From Bacteroidota bacterium (GTDB taxonomy: Bacteria; Bacteroidota; Bacteroidia; Bacteroidales; B18-G4): a DNA stretch of 5,893 nucleotides. This document shows positions 1 to 5,893 of this stretch, one piece after another. The first letter of the stretch is position 1, and each line of letters begins with the position of its first letter. The notes under the pieces are model-generated. The model made no database searches and was not told the origin of the DNA. It was given only the letters and a program-made list of their open reading frames with translations. The DNA lies in the NCBI GenBank assembly GCA_030635045.1, contig DAOVZP010000118.1, positions 1 through 5,893 on the forward strand. Direction: 5' to 3'. Position numbers and translations under genes: made by a program.

Positions 1-936
1 ACAGACGTACTCAAATCCAAAGCATCATAGCTTGTTGAGAAAGCATGTGCGGAAGAAGACCTCCCACAACCCGACCCGGACATTGAAACTTTATCAGTGA
101 TCATATATTTTGGTCCGGTGATCAAGCACTCTTTTCGTGAGACTATGCGAATGGCACTCGGAAAGCTGACATACGGCATTGAATCCAGGATGGTATTCGA
201 TCTCTTTGCAGCAAAGGTTTCTGAGCTGCTTGATACTGAAAGCACCCTTGAATATGATCCAAGCGGGATCATCCGGATCGAGGAAAAAAATGCTGTGAAC
301 ATTCACACAGAAATAATTCCGAATTCTGTCCAGCATAATATTCCGGCATGGGCTGTTTTTGCCATGTTTTTTATTCTGATTCCCCTCACTGCCAATATTA
401 TCAAAGAAAGAAACAGCGGAAGTATGCTGCGGATCCGGCTTATGCCCGGCTCTTATTGGGTAACTATCATGGCAAAGATCATCGTTTACCTTATCATCAG
501 CATCATTCAATTCATACTGATGCTTCTGGTCGGAATCTTTATCCTGCCTCTTTTTGGCCTCCCGCTCCTGGAGCTGGGAAATCACATTTTTGCACTGCTC
601 ATCATGGTCGTTGCTACCGGTCTGGCAGCTACCGGTTATGGCCTGGCACTTGGATCTATTGCCAATACACCTGAGCAAGCTGCAGCCTTCGGGTCTGTTT
701 CGGTTATTATTTTTGCAGCCCTGGGGGGTATCTGGGTACCCGTTTTTGTGATGCCCCCGATGATGCAGAAATTCAGTATTATCTCCCCACTCAACTGGGG
801 CCTGGAAGGCTTTTATACCATCTTTTTGCGCAATGGCAACCTCATTGATATTTTACCCTGGGCTGCCTTGCTCACTACATTCTGCATTATTTCTATGTCT
901 GTAGCATTTTATTTCCTGAGGCTGAAAAGGAATTAA
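1..936 (+). CDS. ABC-2 type transporter permease, 5' truncated by window, in-frame TAG at 28-30
   Basis: Membrane subunit of an ABC exporter of the ABC-2 (YhhJ/YbhR/DrrB-like) type, acting in the inner membrane with a separate ATPase not seen here. The frame is open from position 31 to the TAA at 934-936. Counting from the GTG at 97, an extracytoplasmic-type stretch covers about residues 1-80. Five hydrophobic segments follow at about 83-103, 123-150, 163-187, 194-219 and 253-275. The family-typical IKER..GSM...MPGSYW cytoplasmic segment follows the first, and a SPLNWGLEGFY motif lies near residues 230-240. The first transmembrane helix expected in this family would lie upstream of the window. 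The GTG at 97 is the only start after the TAG but has no ribosome-binding site and would begin inside the conserved soluble domain, so I do not believe it. Codons 1-27 and 31-96 in the same frame also look coding, so the gene probably enters from upstream and is interrupted by the TAG. Substrate unknown; export of the locus product is an inference. Confidence 0.8.
28..30 (+). other. In-frame TAG stop codon inside the ABC permease frame
   Basis: In the permease frame the first nine codons read TDVLKSKAS. A TAG follows, and then the frame continues as LVEKACAEEDLPQPDPD into the recognisable permease. Frames 2 and 3 reach stops at about 120 and 36 and give no permease-like text, so a simple frameshift at this point is not the better explanation. 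A single C-to-T change from CAG (Gln) would create the stop. It could be a true nonsense mutation, a sequencing or assembly error, or readthrough. Certainty about its cause is low; its presence is directly visible. Confidence 0.75.
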
Positions 937-1004
937 TGCGGCATGAAACCCGGCATCCATAAAAGGGGGTATCATCCTTAAATTTTTGCTATTTTCGCAG
1001 TGCT
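937..1004 (+). promoter_or_regulatory. Intergenic gap with candidate Bacteroidetes-type promoter (-7 box at 990-997)
   Basis: This is the only intergenic gap longer than 4 nt in the window. The octamer TATTTTCG at 990-997 matches the Bacteroidetes -7 consensus TAnnTTTG at five of its six defined positions. It ends 7 nt before the ATG at 1005, so transcription would begin almost at the start codon and give a leaderless or near-leaderless mRNA. I see no good TTG-type -33 element at the expected distance. No Shine-Dalgarno motif precedes the ATG, and no hairpin-plus-T-run terminator for the permease is evident in the gap. The box would drive the six-gene operon starting with the first ketosynthase. 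Confidence 0.45.
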
Positions 1005-2162
1005 ATGAAACCGGTATTTGCAGGCGCAGAAAATATCATCTCTTCCCTTGGGTTCAGTGCTGTTGAAAACATCAGCAACATCCTGACCGGCAATACCGGA
1101 ATTGCCATCGACGACAGCGGAATTTATTTCCCCTCCGCCCTGCCACTGTCAAAAGTGGATTATGCACAACTTGAAAATCTGTTTGCTGGCACTGTCCCGG
1201 GCGAACAGGGAAAATTTACCATGCTGGAGAAAATGTTCATCCTTTCCATTACGGATGCGCTACAACAAAGCAATATCAATATCACTTCCCCTGACACCCT
1301 TCTCATCATCACCACCACCAAGGGCAATATTGACCTGCTTGATCCTGACCTGCAAAAAGAATTTGGGAAACAAAGGATCTTTCTGCATGAGATGGCAAAG
1401 GTGATCACCGGTTTTTTTAATAATCCCAACCGGGTCATGATCATTTCCAATGCATGTATTTCCGGCGTGCTGGGCATTGTTTATGGTGAGCGGCTGATCA
1501 GATCCGGCAAGTACCGGAATGTGATTGTAAGCGGAGGGGACCTGATGTCGGAATTTATTGTTTCCGGTTTTCAATCTTTCCAGTCGCTGAGTGAAAAAGC
1601 CTGCAAGCCTTTTGATAAAAGCCGTGACGGCCTGACACTGGGTGAAGGATGTGGCACGATCATCATGTCGTCCGGGGCTGATTCGTTCAATGATATTGAT
1701 GTCAGGGTACTCGGAGGGGCCGGAAGCAATGATGCCAACCATATTTCCGGTCCATCGAGAACCGGAGAGGGCCTTTTTCTTGCTATACGACAGGCCATGA
1801 ACCTGGCCGGGATCATACCGGAAAAGATTGATAGCATTTCAGCCCATGGCACTGCAACAGATTATAATGATGAAATGGAAGCCATAGCTTTTAGCAGGGC
1901 CGGTTTGGAGTCTGTTCCCCTGAACAGCTATAAAGGATACATTGGACACACCCTGGGTGCCGCAGGGGTGATCGAAGCAGCTATTTCCCTTCGGTCGATG
2001 AAAATGAATATGCTTTTCCGCTCCGCGGGATATGAACATCACGGCGTGACAAAAAAAATAAGTGTCATCAAGGAAAATATGGAGAAAGAGATCAATACCT
2101 GTTTGAAAACCGCTTCGGGATTCGGGGGCAGCAATGCTGCCGTGATCTTTCAAAAAGTATAA
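1005..2162 (+). CDS. Beta-ketoacyl-[ACP] synthase (KAS II/FabF-like), catalytically complete
   Basis: Condensing enzyme of the thiolase fold, 385 aa, close to the usual 380-415 aa for this family. It would join an acyl thioester to malonyl-ACP with loss of CO2 in the cytoplasm. The catalytic set is intact: nucleophile Cys151 in SNACISG, His281 in SAHGTATDYND, Lys310 and His315 in SYKGYIGHTLGAAG, and a C-terminal SGFGGSNAA loop at about 371-379. The residues around the Cys (NACISG) differ from the common TACSSG, suggesting a specialised member. The ATG at 1005 fits: the N-terminus enters the family fold at once and a promoter-like box lies just upstream. The TAA is followed 2 nt later by the next ATG, so the genes are co-transcribed. 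By analogy with aryl polyene systems it could be the elongating or priming ketosynthase; the sequence does not decide which. Its partner may be the 217-aa inactive homologue encoded next. Confidence 0.93.
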   Translation: MKPVFAGAENIISSLGFSAVENISNILTGNTGIAIDDSGIYFPSALPLSKVDYAQLENLFAGTVPGEQGKFTMLEKMFILSITDALQQSNINITSPDTLLIITTTKGNIDLLDPDLQKEFGKQRIFLHEMAKVITGFFNNPNRVMIISNACISGVLGIVYGERLIRSGKYRNVIVSGGDLMSEFIVSGFQSFQSLSEKACKPFDKSRDGLTLGEGCGTIIMSSGADSFNDIDVRVLGGAGSNDANHISGPSRTGEGLFLAIRQAMNLAGIIPEKIDSISAHGTATDYNDEMEAIAFSRAGLESVPLNSYKGYIGHTLGAAGVIEAAISLRSMKMNMLFRSAGYEHHGVTKKISVIKENMEKEINTCLKTASGFGGSNAAVIFQKV

Positions 2163-2164
2163 AA

Positions 2165-2818
2165 ATGTCACTTGTAATACGAAAATATTGCTCTATCGTG
2201 AATGCCTGCATCAATGTGGATGGCAAGACAGCATTCAGTGATCCGGAACAGGATGGCTTCAAAAAATTCATCAGGGCGGCATACAGGCATTTCGAGACTG
2301 ATTATCCAAAGTTTTTCAAGATGGACAGTCTCAGCAAACTGGGTTTTCTCTCAGTAGAGGTATTATTAAAGGGAGAAAGCATCAGCGGCAAATATCCGAT
2401 AGAAAAAACCGGTATCATCCTGACCAATGGCAGCTCTTCATTGCAGGTTGACGAAAAGCACTGGGATACCATTCGCAACCGTGAGCAGTATTTTCCCAGC
2501 CCATCCAATTTTGTGTATACACTGCCTAATATTATGGCGGGGGAAGCAGCTATCAGGCATGAATTCCGGGGGGAAAATACAGTTTTGATCAGTGAAGGCT
2601 TTGATGCTGAACTGATCTTCAACATTACGGATCTGGCTTTTAAAACCGGGTCGCTGGAATCTTGTATCTGTGGTTGGGTAGAACAATATGAAGACAATTA
2701 TGAATCATTGCTGTTTCTGGTAGAGCAATCAGGGCATGAAAATATGGTAGAAAAATCGGAGGAAGATGTTATCTTTGAGCCTTCAACTCTCCTGAAAATA
2801 TATAAACAAGAATTATAA
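2165..2818 (+). CDS. Short, non-catalytic ketosynthase-like protein (N-terminal half only; 'Ketoacyl-synt_2'-like)
   Basis: A 217-aa protein resembling only the N-terminal half of a beta-ketoacyl synthase, of the kind often labelled 3-oxoacyl-ACP synthase or PF13723-like in pigment loci. The segment SPSNFVYTLPNIMAGEAAIRH (start 112; key residues P, F, TLPN, GE, RH) is typical. A gapless hand alignment of residues 137-173 with the second ketosynthase (153-189) keeps two glycines (162 and 170) and puts Gly145 at the nucleophilic Cys position. The C-terminal lobe with both catalytic histidines and the lysine is absent. It therefore cannot condense by itself and is more likely a structural or chain-length-factor-like partner. 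The preceding gene ends 2 nt before its ATG, and its own TAA shares one base with the ACP start (TAATG), so translation is probably coupled. The assignment to the fold is by eye and motif; the partner role is inferred. Confidence 0.75.
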   Translation: MSLVIRKYCSIVNACINVDGKTAFSDPEQDGFKKFIRAAYRHFETDYPKFFKMDSLSKLGFLSVEVLLKGESISGKYPIEKTGIILTNGSSSLQVDEKHWDTIRNREQYFPSPSNFVYTLPNIMAGEAAIRHEFRGENTVLISEGFDAELIFNITDLAFKTGSLESCICGWVEQYEDNYESLLFLVEQSGHENMVEKSEEDVIFEPSTLLKIYKQEL

Positions 2819-3072
2819 TGGAAGAATTAATTAAAAAGCTGAAAGTAGAGATAATTGAGGTGTTGAACCTGGAGGAGATGGAGCCAGGAGATATCGATAG
2901 CGATGCAGCACTTTTCGGCGAAGGCCTTGGCCTGGATTCCATTGATGCGCTGGAGCTCATCGTCCTCCTGGAAAAAAACTACGGTATCAAGATCGAGGAT
3001 CCCAAAGACGGCCGCAAGATCTTTTTCTCGATTCGGACCATGGCTGAATTTATCACTGAAAATCAAAAATAA
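2818..3072 (+). CDS. Acyl carrier protein
   Basis: An 84-aa acidic carrier protein that would hold the growing acyl/polyene chain on a 4'-phosphopantetheine arm. The attachment site is Ser41 in GLGLDSIDALEL, the classic DSL context at the start of helix II. Helix I (about 1-18) is amphipathic. The acidic recognition helix continues as ELIVLLEKNYGIKI, and a C-terminal helix has a TMAEFI-type ending. The region between helix II and the last helix (KIEDPKDGRKIFFSIRT) is a little longer and more basic than in housekeeping AcpP, which suggests a pathway-specific carrier. The start overlaps the previous stop by one base (TAATG), and the next ketosynthase begins 4 nt after its stop. A dedicated ACP between ketosynthase genes strongly supports a type II fatty-acid/polyketide system rather than primary metabolism. 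Confidence 0.95.
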   Translation: MEELIKKLKVEIIEVLNLEEMEPGDIDSDAALFGEGLGLDSIDALELIVLLEKNYGIKIEDPKDGRKIFFSIRTMAEFITENQK

Positions 3073-3076
3073 TTGC

Positions 3077-4276
3077 ATGGGCAGGGTTGTGGTTACGGGT
3101 ATGGGGATCATTACTGCCATTGGGAACAATGTTGCGGAAAATTTTGATTCACTGATAAGCTGCAAACACGGAGTCGGGCCGATAAGCTACCTTGAAACCT
3201 CTCACAAGGGGGAAATCCCTGCAGCTGAGATCAAACTCAGCAATGCAGAACTGGCTGCCAGATCCGGCATCACAGAACCCGATTTTTATACACGCACGAC
3301 TTTATTTGGGCTGATAGCTGCACAACAGGCTTTTGATTCCGGCATCAGCCGCTACGATATCAAGGATAACAAAAGAACTGCACTGGTTTCCTCCACCACT
3401 GTTGGCGGGATGGATAAAACTGAAAAGTACTATCACGATTATCTTGAAAGCGACAGGTATTCACGTTTTGTGCAAACACATAATTGCAGCGACAGCTCGA
3501 TGAAGATCTGTGATCATCTCGGGCTTCGGCATACAAACATAACCATCAGCACGGCATGTTCATCCTCCCTCAATGCCATAATGTTTGGGGCCAGGCTGAT
3601 CAGGCACGGCCTGGCAGACAGGGTGATAGCAGGTGGTACAGATGCGCTTTCGAAATTTACCCTGAATGGGTTCAACACCCTTATGATACTCGATCATGAG
3701 CACTGCCGTCCAATGGATGCCGGCCGTAAAGGCCTCAATCTCGGGGAAGGTGCAGCATACATAGTTCTTGAATCGGCGGAAGAGGCCAGCAAGCACAATA
3801 AAGAAATTCTATGTGAGCTCAGCGGATATGCCAATGCCAATGATGCCTACCATCAGACCGCCAGCTCCCCTGACGGCTTTGGCCCTTACCTCGCCATGAA
3901 AGGGGCATTGGACATGAGCGGACTGAAAGCTGATCAGATAAGCTATATAAATGCACATGGAACAGGAACCGACAACAATGACCTGACAGAGGGGCTGGCC
4001 ATAGATAAGATCTTCGCACCCAATATTCCGCCGGTATCATCAACCAAACCTTATACCGGCCATACTCTTGCTGCAGCAGGCGTGGTCGAAACAATTTTTT
4101 CTATCCTTGCCATTAAACATCAACTGCTTTTCCCAAACCTCAACTTCAGGCAAAGGATTGAAGAGCATAATTTTGAGCCCATTAAAAATTTACAGGAGGC
4201 AGAGATCAACCACGTTGTAACCAATTCATTCGGCTTCGGCGGAAATGATTCAAGCCTTGTTTTGTCAAAGTATTAA
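3077..4276 (+). CDS. Second beta-ketoacyl-[ACP] synthase (FabF-like), catalytically complete
   Basis: A 399-aa condensing enzyme. It opens with the family signature RVVVTGMGIITAIGNN at residues 3-18. This supports the ATG at 3077; a longer in-frame start at 2903 would run back through the ACP gene and is rejected. Catalytic residues are all present: Cys161 in STACSSSLNA, His294 in NAHGTGTDNND, and Lys324 and His329 in SSTKPYTGHTLAAAG. A GFGGNDSSLVL loop closes the C-terminus (386-396). It resembles a standard KAS II more than the first ketosynthase does, so a role as main chain-elongating enzyme is plausible, paired with the inactive full-length homologue encoded 1 nt downstream, as KS:CLF heterodimers are usually encoded side by side. 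The pairing and its position in the pathway are inference; the enzyme class is near certain. Confidence 0.95.
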   Translation: MGRVVVTGMGIITAIGNNVAENFDSLISCKHGVGPISYLETSHKGEIPAAEIKLSNAELAARSGITEPDFYTRTTLFGLIAAQQAFDSGISRYDIKDNKRTALVSSTTVGGMDKTEKYYHDYLESDRYSRFVQTHNCSDSSMKICDHLGLRHTNITISTACSSSLNAIMFGARLIRHGLADRVIAGGTDALSKFTLNGFNTLMILDHEHCRPMDAGRKGLNLGEGAAYIVLESAEEASKHNKEILCELSGYANANDAYHQTASSPDGFGPYLAMKGALDMSGLKADQISYINAHGTGTDNNDLTEGLAIDKIFAPNIPPVSSTKPYTGHTLAAAGVVETIFSILAIKHQLLFPNLNFRQRIEEHNFEPIKNLQEAEINHVVTNSFGFGGNDSSLVLSKY

Positions 4277-4277
4277 G

Positions 4278-5345
4278 ATGGAAGCATATATCAGGGGCAT
4301 AGGGAATATTTCACCTCAAAACAGCTGGGATAATGCTGTTTTCCCGGGCGAGATGGTACTGTACGAAGGCAACCGCCTGAAATGCATTGAGCCCGATTAT
4401 AAGGAATTCATTAAGCCCATCCAGATGCGCCGCATGAGCCGTACCCTTAAAATGGGGGTGTCGGCAGCCGGCAGATGCCTGCGTGATGCCGGCATTGAGG
4501 CTCCCGATGCCATCATTGTCGGGACCGGACTGGGAATGATGCAGGATACAGAGAAATTTCTCAATGCCATCCTCGACAATGACGAGAAATTCCTTACCCC
4601 CACATCTTTCATACAGTCGACACATAATACGGTGGGAGCCCACATCGCAGTTATGCTGAAGTGCAATAAATATAACCTCACTTACGTGCATGAGAATATT
4701 TCTTTTGAAGAAGCATTGCTCGACAGCCTGATGCGTATCAAAGAAGACCCTTCAGAAAAGATACTGCTTGCAGGGATCGATGAACTTACAGACGAGTATT
4801 TTACAATTACCGACAATGCAGGCTTCTGGAAAAAAGACATAGAGGGGAACTCCGAGCTGCTCAAACACAGCAGTTCCGGCTCCATCGCCGGGGAAGGAGC
4901 AATATTTTTTGTTGTCAGCGGGGAAGAACATCCCGGCAATTATGCACGTTTTGCGGGAGTGGATACTTTTTACAAGCCGCTTTCTGATGATGAAACTGAA
5001 AGTTTTATCAGGGAGTTCATCAGCTCAAGGGGCTTGGAATTTCAAGATATAGATCTGCTGATCACCGGCATGAACGGGGACAACGAGGGTGATAATGTGT
5101 ACAGGAGAATTCAGGAGAAGATGTTCCCCGGAACTCCAACGGCCTATTACAAGCACCTTTGCGGGGAATACTATACCTCTTCTGCTTTTGCCTCCTGGCT
5201 TGGTGCCATGATAATCAAAACCGGAAGCTATCCGGAAAGTATCATTATTAATGGCCTGAGGCCTGAGGGTGCTGTTAACAATATCCTGATCTACAATCAA
5301 ACCAATAACACCAACCACGCATTAACCCTCCTATCGACATGTTAG
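4278..5345 (+). CDS. Full-length ketosynthase homologue without catalytic residues (chain-length-factor-like)
   Basis: A 355-aa protein that follows the ketosynthase fold through its length but has lost the active site. Hand alignment with the neighbouring active enzyme is gapless around each site. The nucleophilic Cys161 becomes Asn140 (in YVHENISFEEAL), His294 becomes Gly264 (in TGMNGDNEGD), and His329 becomes Glu297 (in KHLCGEYYTSSAF). The supporting lysine is kept as Lys292. Other fold landmarks remain, such as TPTSFIQSTHNTVG at 107-120 and SIAGEGAIFF at 202-211. This matches the chain length factor idea: a non-catalytic partner that shapes the product cavity of a KS:CLF heterodimer. The ATG at 4278 lies 1 nt after the previous TAA (TAAGATG); an in-frame ATG at 4245 would overlap the previous gene by 32 nt and is less likely. 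It ends with TAG at 5343-5345 and overlaps the next gene by 7 nt. Confidence 0.85.
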   Translation: MEAYIRGIGNISPQNSWDNAVFPGEMVLYEGNRLKCIEPDYKEFIKPIQMRRMSRTLKMGVSAAGRCLRDAGIEAPDAIIVGTGLGMMQDTEKFLNAILDNDEKFLTPTSFIQSTHNTVGAHIAVMLKCNKYNLTYVHENISFEEALLDSLMRIKEDPSEKILLAGIDELTDEYFTITDNAGFWKKDIEGNSELLKHSSSGSIAGEGAIFFVVSGEEHPGNYARFAGVDTFYKPLSDDETESFIREFISSRGLEFQDIDLLITGMNGDNEGDNVYRRIQEKMFPGTPTAYYKHLCGEYYTSSAFASWLGAMIIKTGSYPESIIINGLRPEGAVNNILIYNQTNNTNHALTLLSTC

Positions 5346-5893
5346 CATACAAACATGTGGTGCTGATCCTGCTTGCCGGCTCGGTGATTGTTATTTCACT
5401 GGCCTGGGTGCTTGCTTTTCTGAGCGTTTGGCTTGTGCTCGCATTGATCCTGCTTAATCTTGCAGTTTTGTTCGGAGGGTCGCTCTGTGTTTGTTCAGGT
5501 CTGTACTTATATGCACATTGTAAGGGAACGGATGATAAAAAGCAAATTGTCATTACTTTCGACGACGGCCCGAATGCAGATGTAACACCGGGAGTGCTGG
5601 ATATACTCAAGACACATAACATCAAGGCAGGGTTCTTTCTGATCGGGCGAAATATCGAAAAGAACCGGGAAATTGTGAAACGTACGCTCGGGGAAGGCCA
5701 TATCATTGGCAACCACTCATGGTCACATAGAAAATCATTCGGTTTTTGGAGCAGCAGTAAAGTCATGGACGACCTCCGCAAAAATGAATTGCTTATTGAA
5801 AATATTTGCGGGAAAAAGGTCAATCTGTTCAGGCCACCCTTTGGTGTAACAAATCCAAACATTGCAAAGGCTGCACGATTATTGGATTATACC
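5339..5893 (+). CDS. Membrane-anchored polysaccharide deacetylase (NodB domain), 3' truncated by window
   Basis: The first 185 codons of a carbohydrate esterase family 4-type protein, open at the window edge. Residues 6-28 and 30-54 form two hydrophobic helices that would anchor it in the inner membrane. The NodB domain starts at about residue 68. Motif 1 is TFDDGP (73-78), with Asp75 as expected catalytic base and Asp76 as metal ligand. Motif 2 is GNHSWSH (124-130), giving ligands His126 and His130. Motif 3 is RPPFG (165-169). Motifs 4 and 5 should lie downstream. The metal triad is complete, so activity on an N- or O-acetyl group is likely; the substrate is unknown. The ATG at 5339 overlaps the end of the preceding gene by 7 nt, implying translational coupling. 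A sugar or cell-wall deacetylase inside a polyene operon is unexplained: it might modify a glycan or lipid that anchors the product, or act as a non-sugar deacetylase. Confidence 0.92.
   Translation, partial: MLAYKHVVLILLAGSVIVISLAWVLAFLSVWLVLALILLNLAVLFGGSLCVCSGLYLYAHCKGTDDKKQIVITFDDGPNADVTPGVLDILKTHNIKAGFFLIGRNIEKNREIVKRTLGEGHIIGNHSWSHRKSFGFWSSSKVMDDLRKNELLIENICGKKVNLFRPPFGVTNPNIAKAARLLDYT

Noticed and set aside
94..678. 194-aa open frame on the minus strand opposite the permease
   Set aside because: Low-complexity, Asp/Gln/His-rich translation with no recognisable domain; it is the antisense shadow of a clear membrane protein.
97..936. GTG at 97 as the true start of the permease
   Set aside because: No ribosome-binding site or promoter-like box precedes it, and it would start inside the conserved soluble domain; the sequence just upstream in the same frame also looks coding.
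936..962. Tiny 8-codon frame (MRHETRHP) overlapping the permease stop as TAATG
   Set aside because: Too short to judge and not supported by any motif; its resemblance at the DNA level to the first ketosynthase start (ATGAAACC) covers only a few bases and is probably chance.
2903..3076. Longer second ketosynthase starting at 2903
   Set aside because: The extension lies inside the ACP gene in another frame, is not ketosynthase-like, and the family N-terminus (RVVVTGMG) begins right after the ATG at 3077.
4030..4060. Perfect 8-bp inverted repeat GCCGGTAT/ATACCGGC with a 15-nt loop
   Set aside because: It lies in codons for the conserved Lys/His active-site region of the second ketosynthase, has no T-run after it, and is adequately explained by coding constraint and chance.
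4245..4277. Start of the CLF-like gene at 4245
   Set aside because: The extra 11 residues overlap the end of the second ketosynthase; the ATG at 4278, 1 nt after its stop, matches the spacing of the other genes.
5275..5862. 195-aa open frame on the minus strand opposite the deacetylase
   Set aside because: The plus strand carries an intact NodB domain with its motifs; the minus-strand translation has no recognisable family features.
1..5893. tRNA, rRNA, CRISPR array, insertion sequence, or attachment site
   Set aside because: Almost every base is covered by well-supported genes; I saw no direct-repeat arrays, transposase frames or terminal inverted repeats.

Overview
The window looks like part of a Bacteroidota (Bacteroidetes) secondary-metabolite locus. 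It holds an aryl-polyene/flexirubin-like type II fatty-acid/polyketide synthase operon. The lineage call rests on three things. First, genes are packed with gaps of -7 to +4 nt and have no Shine-Dalgarno motif before any start. Second, the only real intergenic gap carries a box close to the Bacteroidetes -7 consensus TAnnTTTG, directly in front of a start codon. Third, the gene set and order resemble, from memory, pigment loci of this phylum. The genus cannot be named from the sequence. Base composition looks uniform, near the middle of the GC range, with no visible sign of a recent insertion.

Layout, all on the + strand. Positions 1-936 hold the C-terminal two thirds of an ABC-2 type exporter permease. 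Its reading frame contains a TAG at 28-30, with plausible coding sequence on both sides. A 68-nt gap (937-1004) holds the candidate promoter. A tight operon follows: a complete ketosynthase with intact Cys-His-His (1005-2162); a 217-aa protein that looks like only the N-terminal half of a ketosynthase and lacks the catalytic Cys (2165-2818); an acyl carrier protein with a DSL-type phosphopantetheine site (2818-3072); a second complete ketosynthase (3077-4276); a full-size ketosynthase homologue that has lost all three catalytic residues (4278-5345); and a membrane-anchored NodB-type polysaccharide deacetylase cut off by the window edge (5339-5893+).

How they may work together: the ACP would carry the growing acyl/polyene chain and the two active ketosynthases would do the condensations. 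The two inactive homologues resemble chain-length-factor partners, so two KS:CLF-like pairs are possible. The ketoreductase, dehydratase, starter-unit ligase and acyltransferase that such a pathway needs are not in this window and would be expected nearby. The ABC permease may belong to an exporter at the same locus. The deacetylase has no obvious step in polyene synthesis; its 7-nt overlap with the preceding gene shows it is part of the operon. The most interesting points are the four-member ketosynthase-fold set with only two catalytic members, the operon-embedded deacetylase, and the in-frame stop in the permease.
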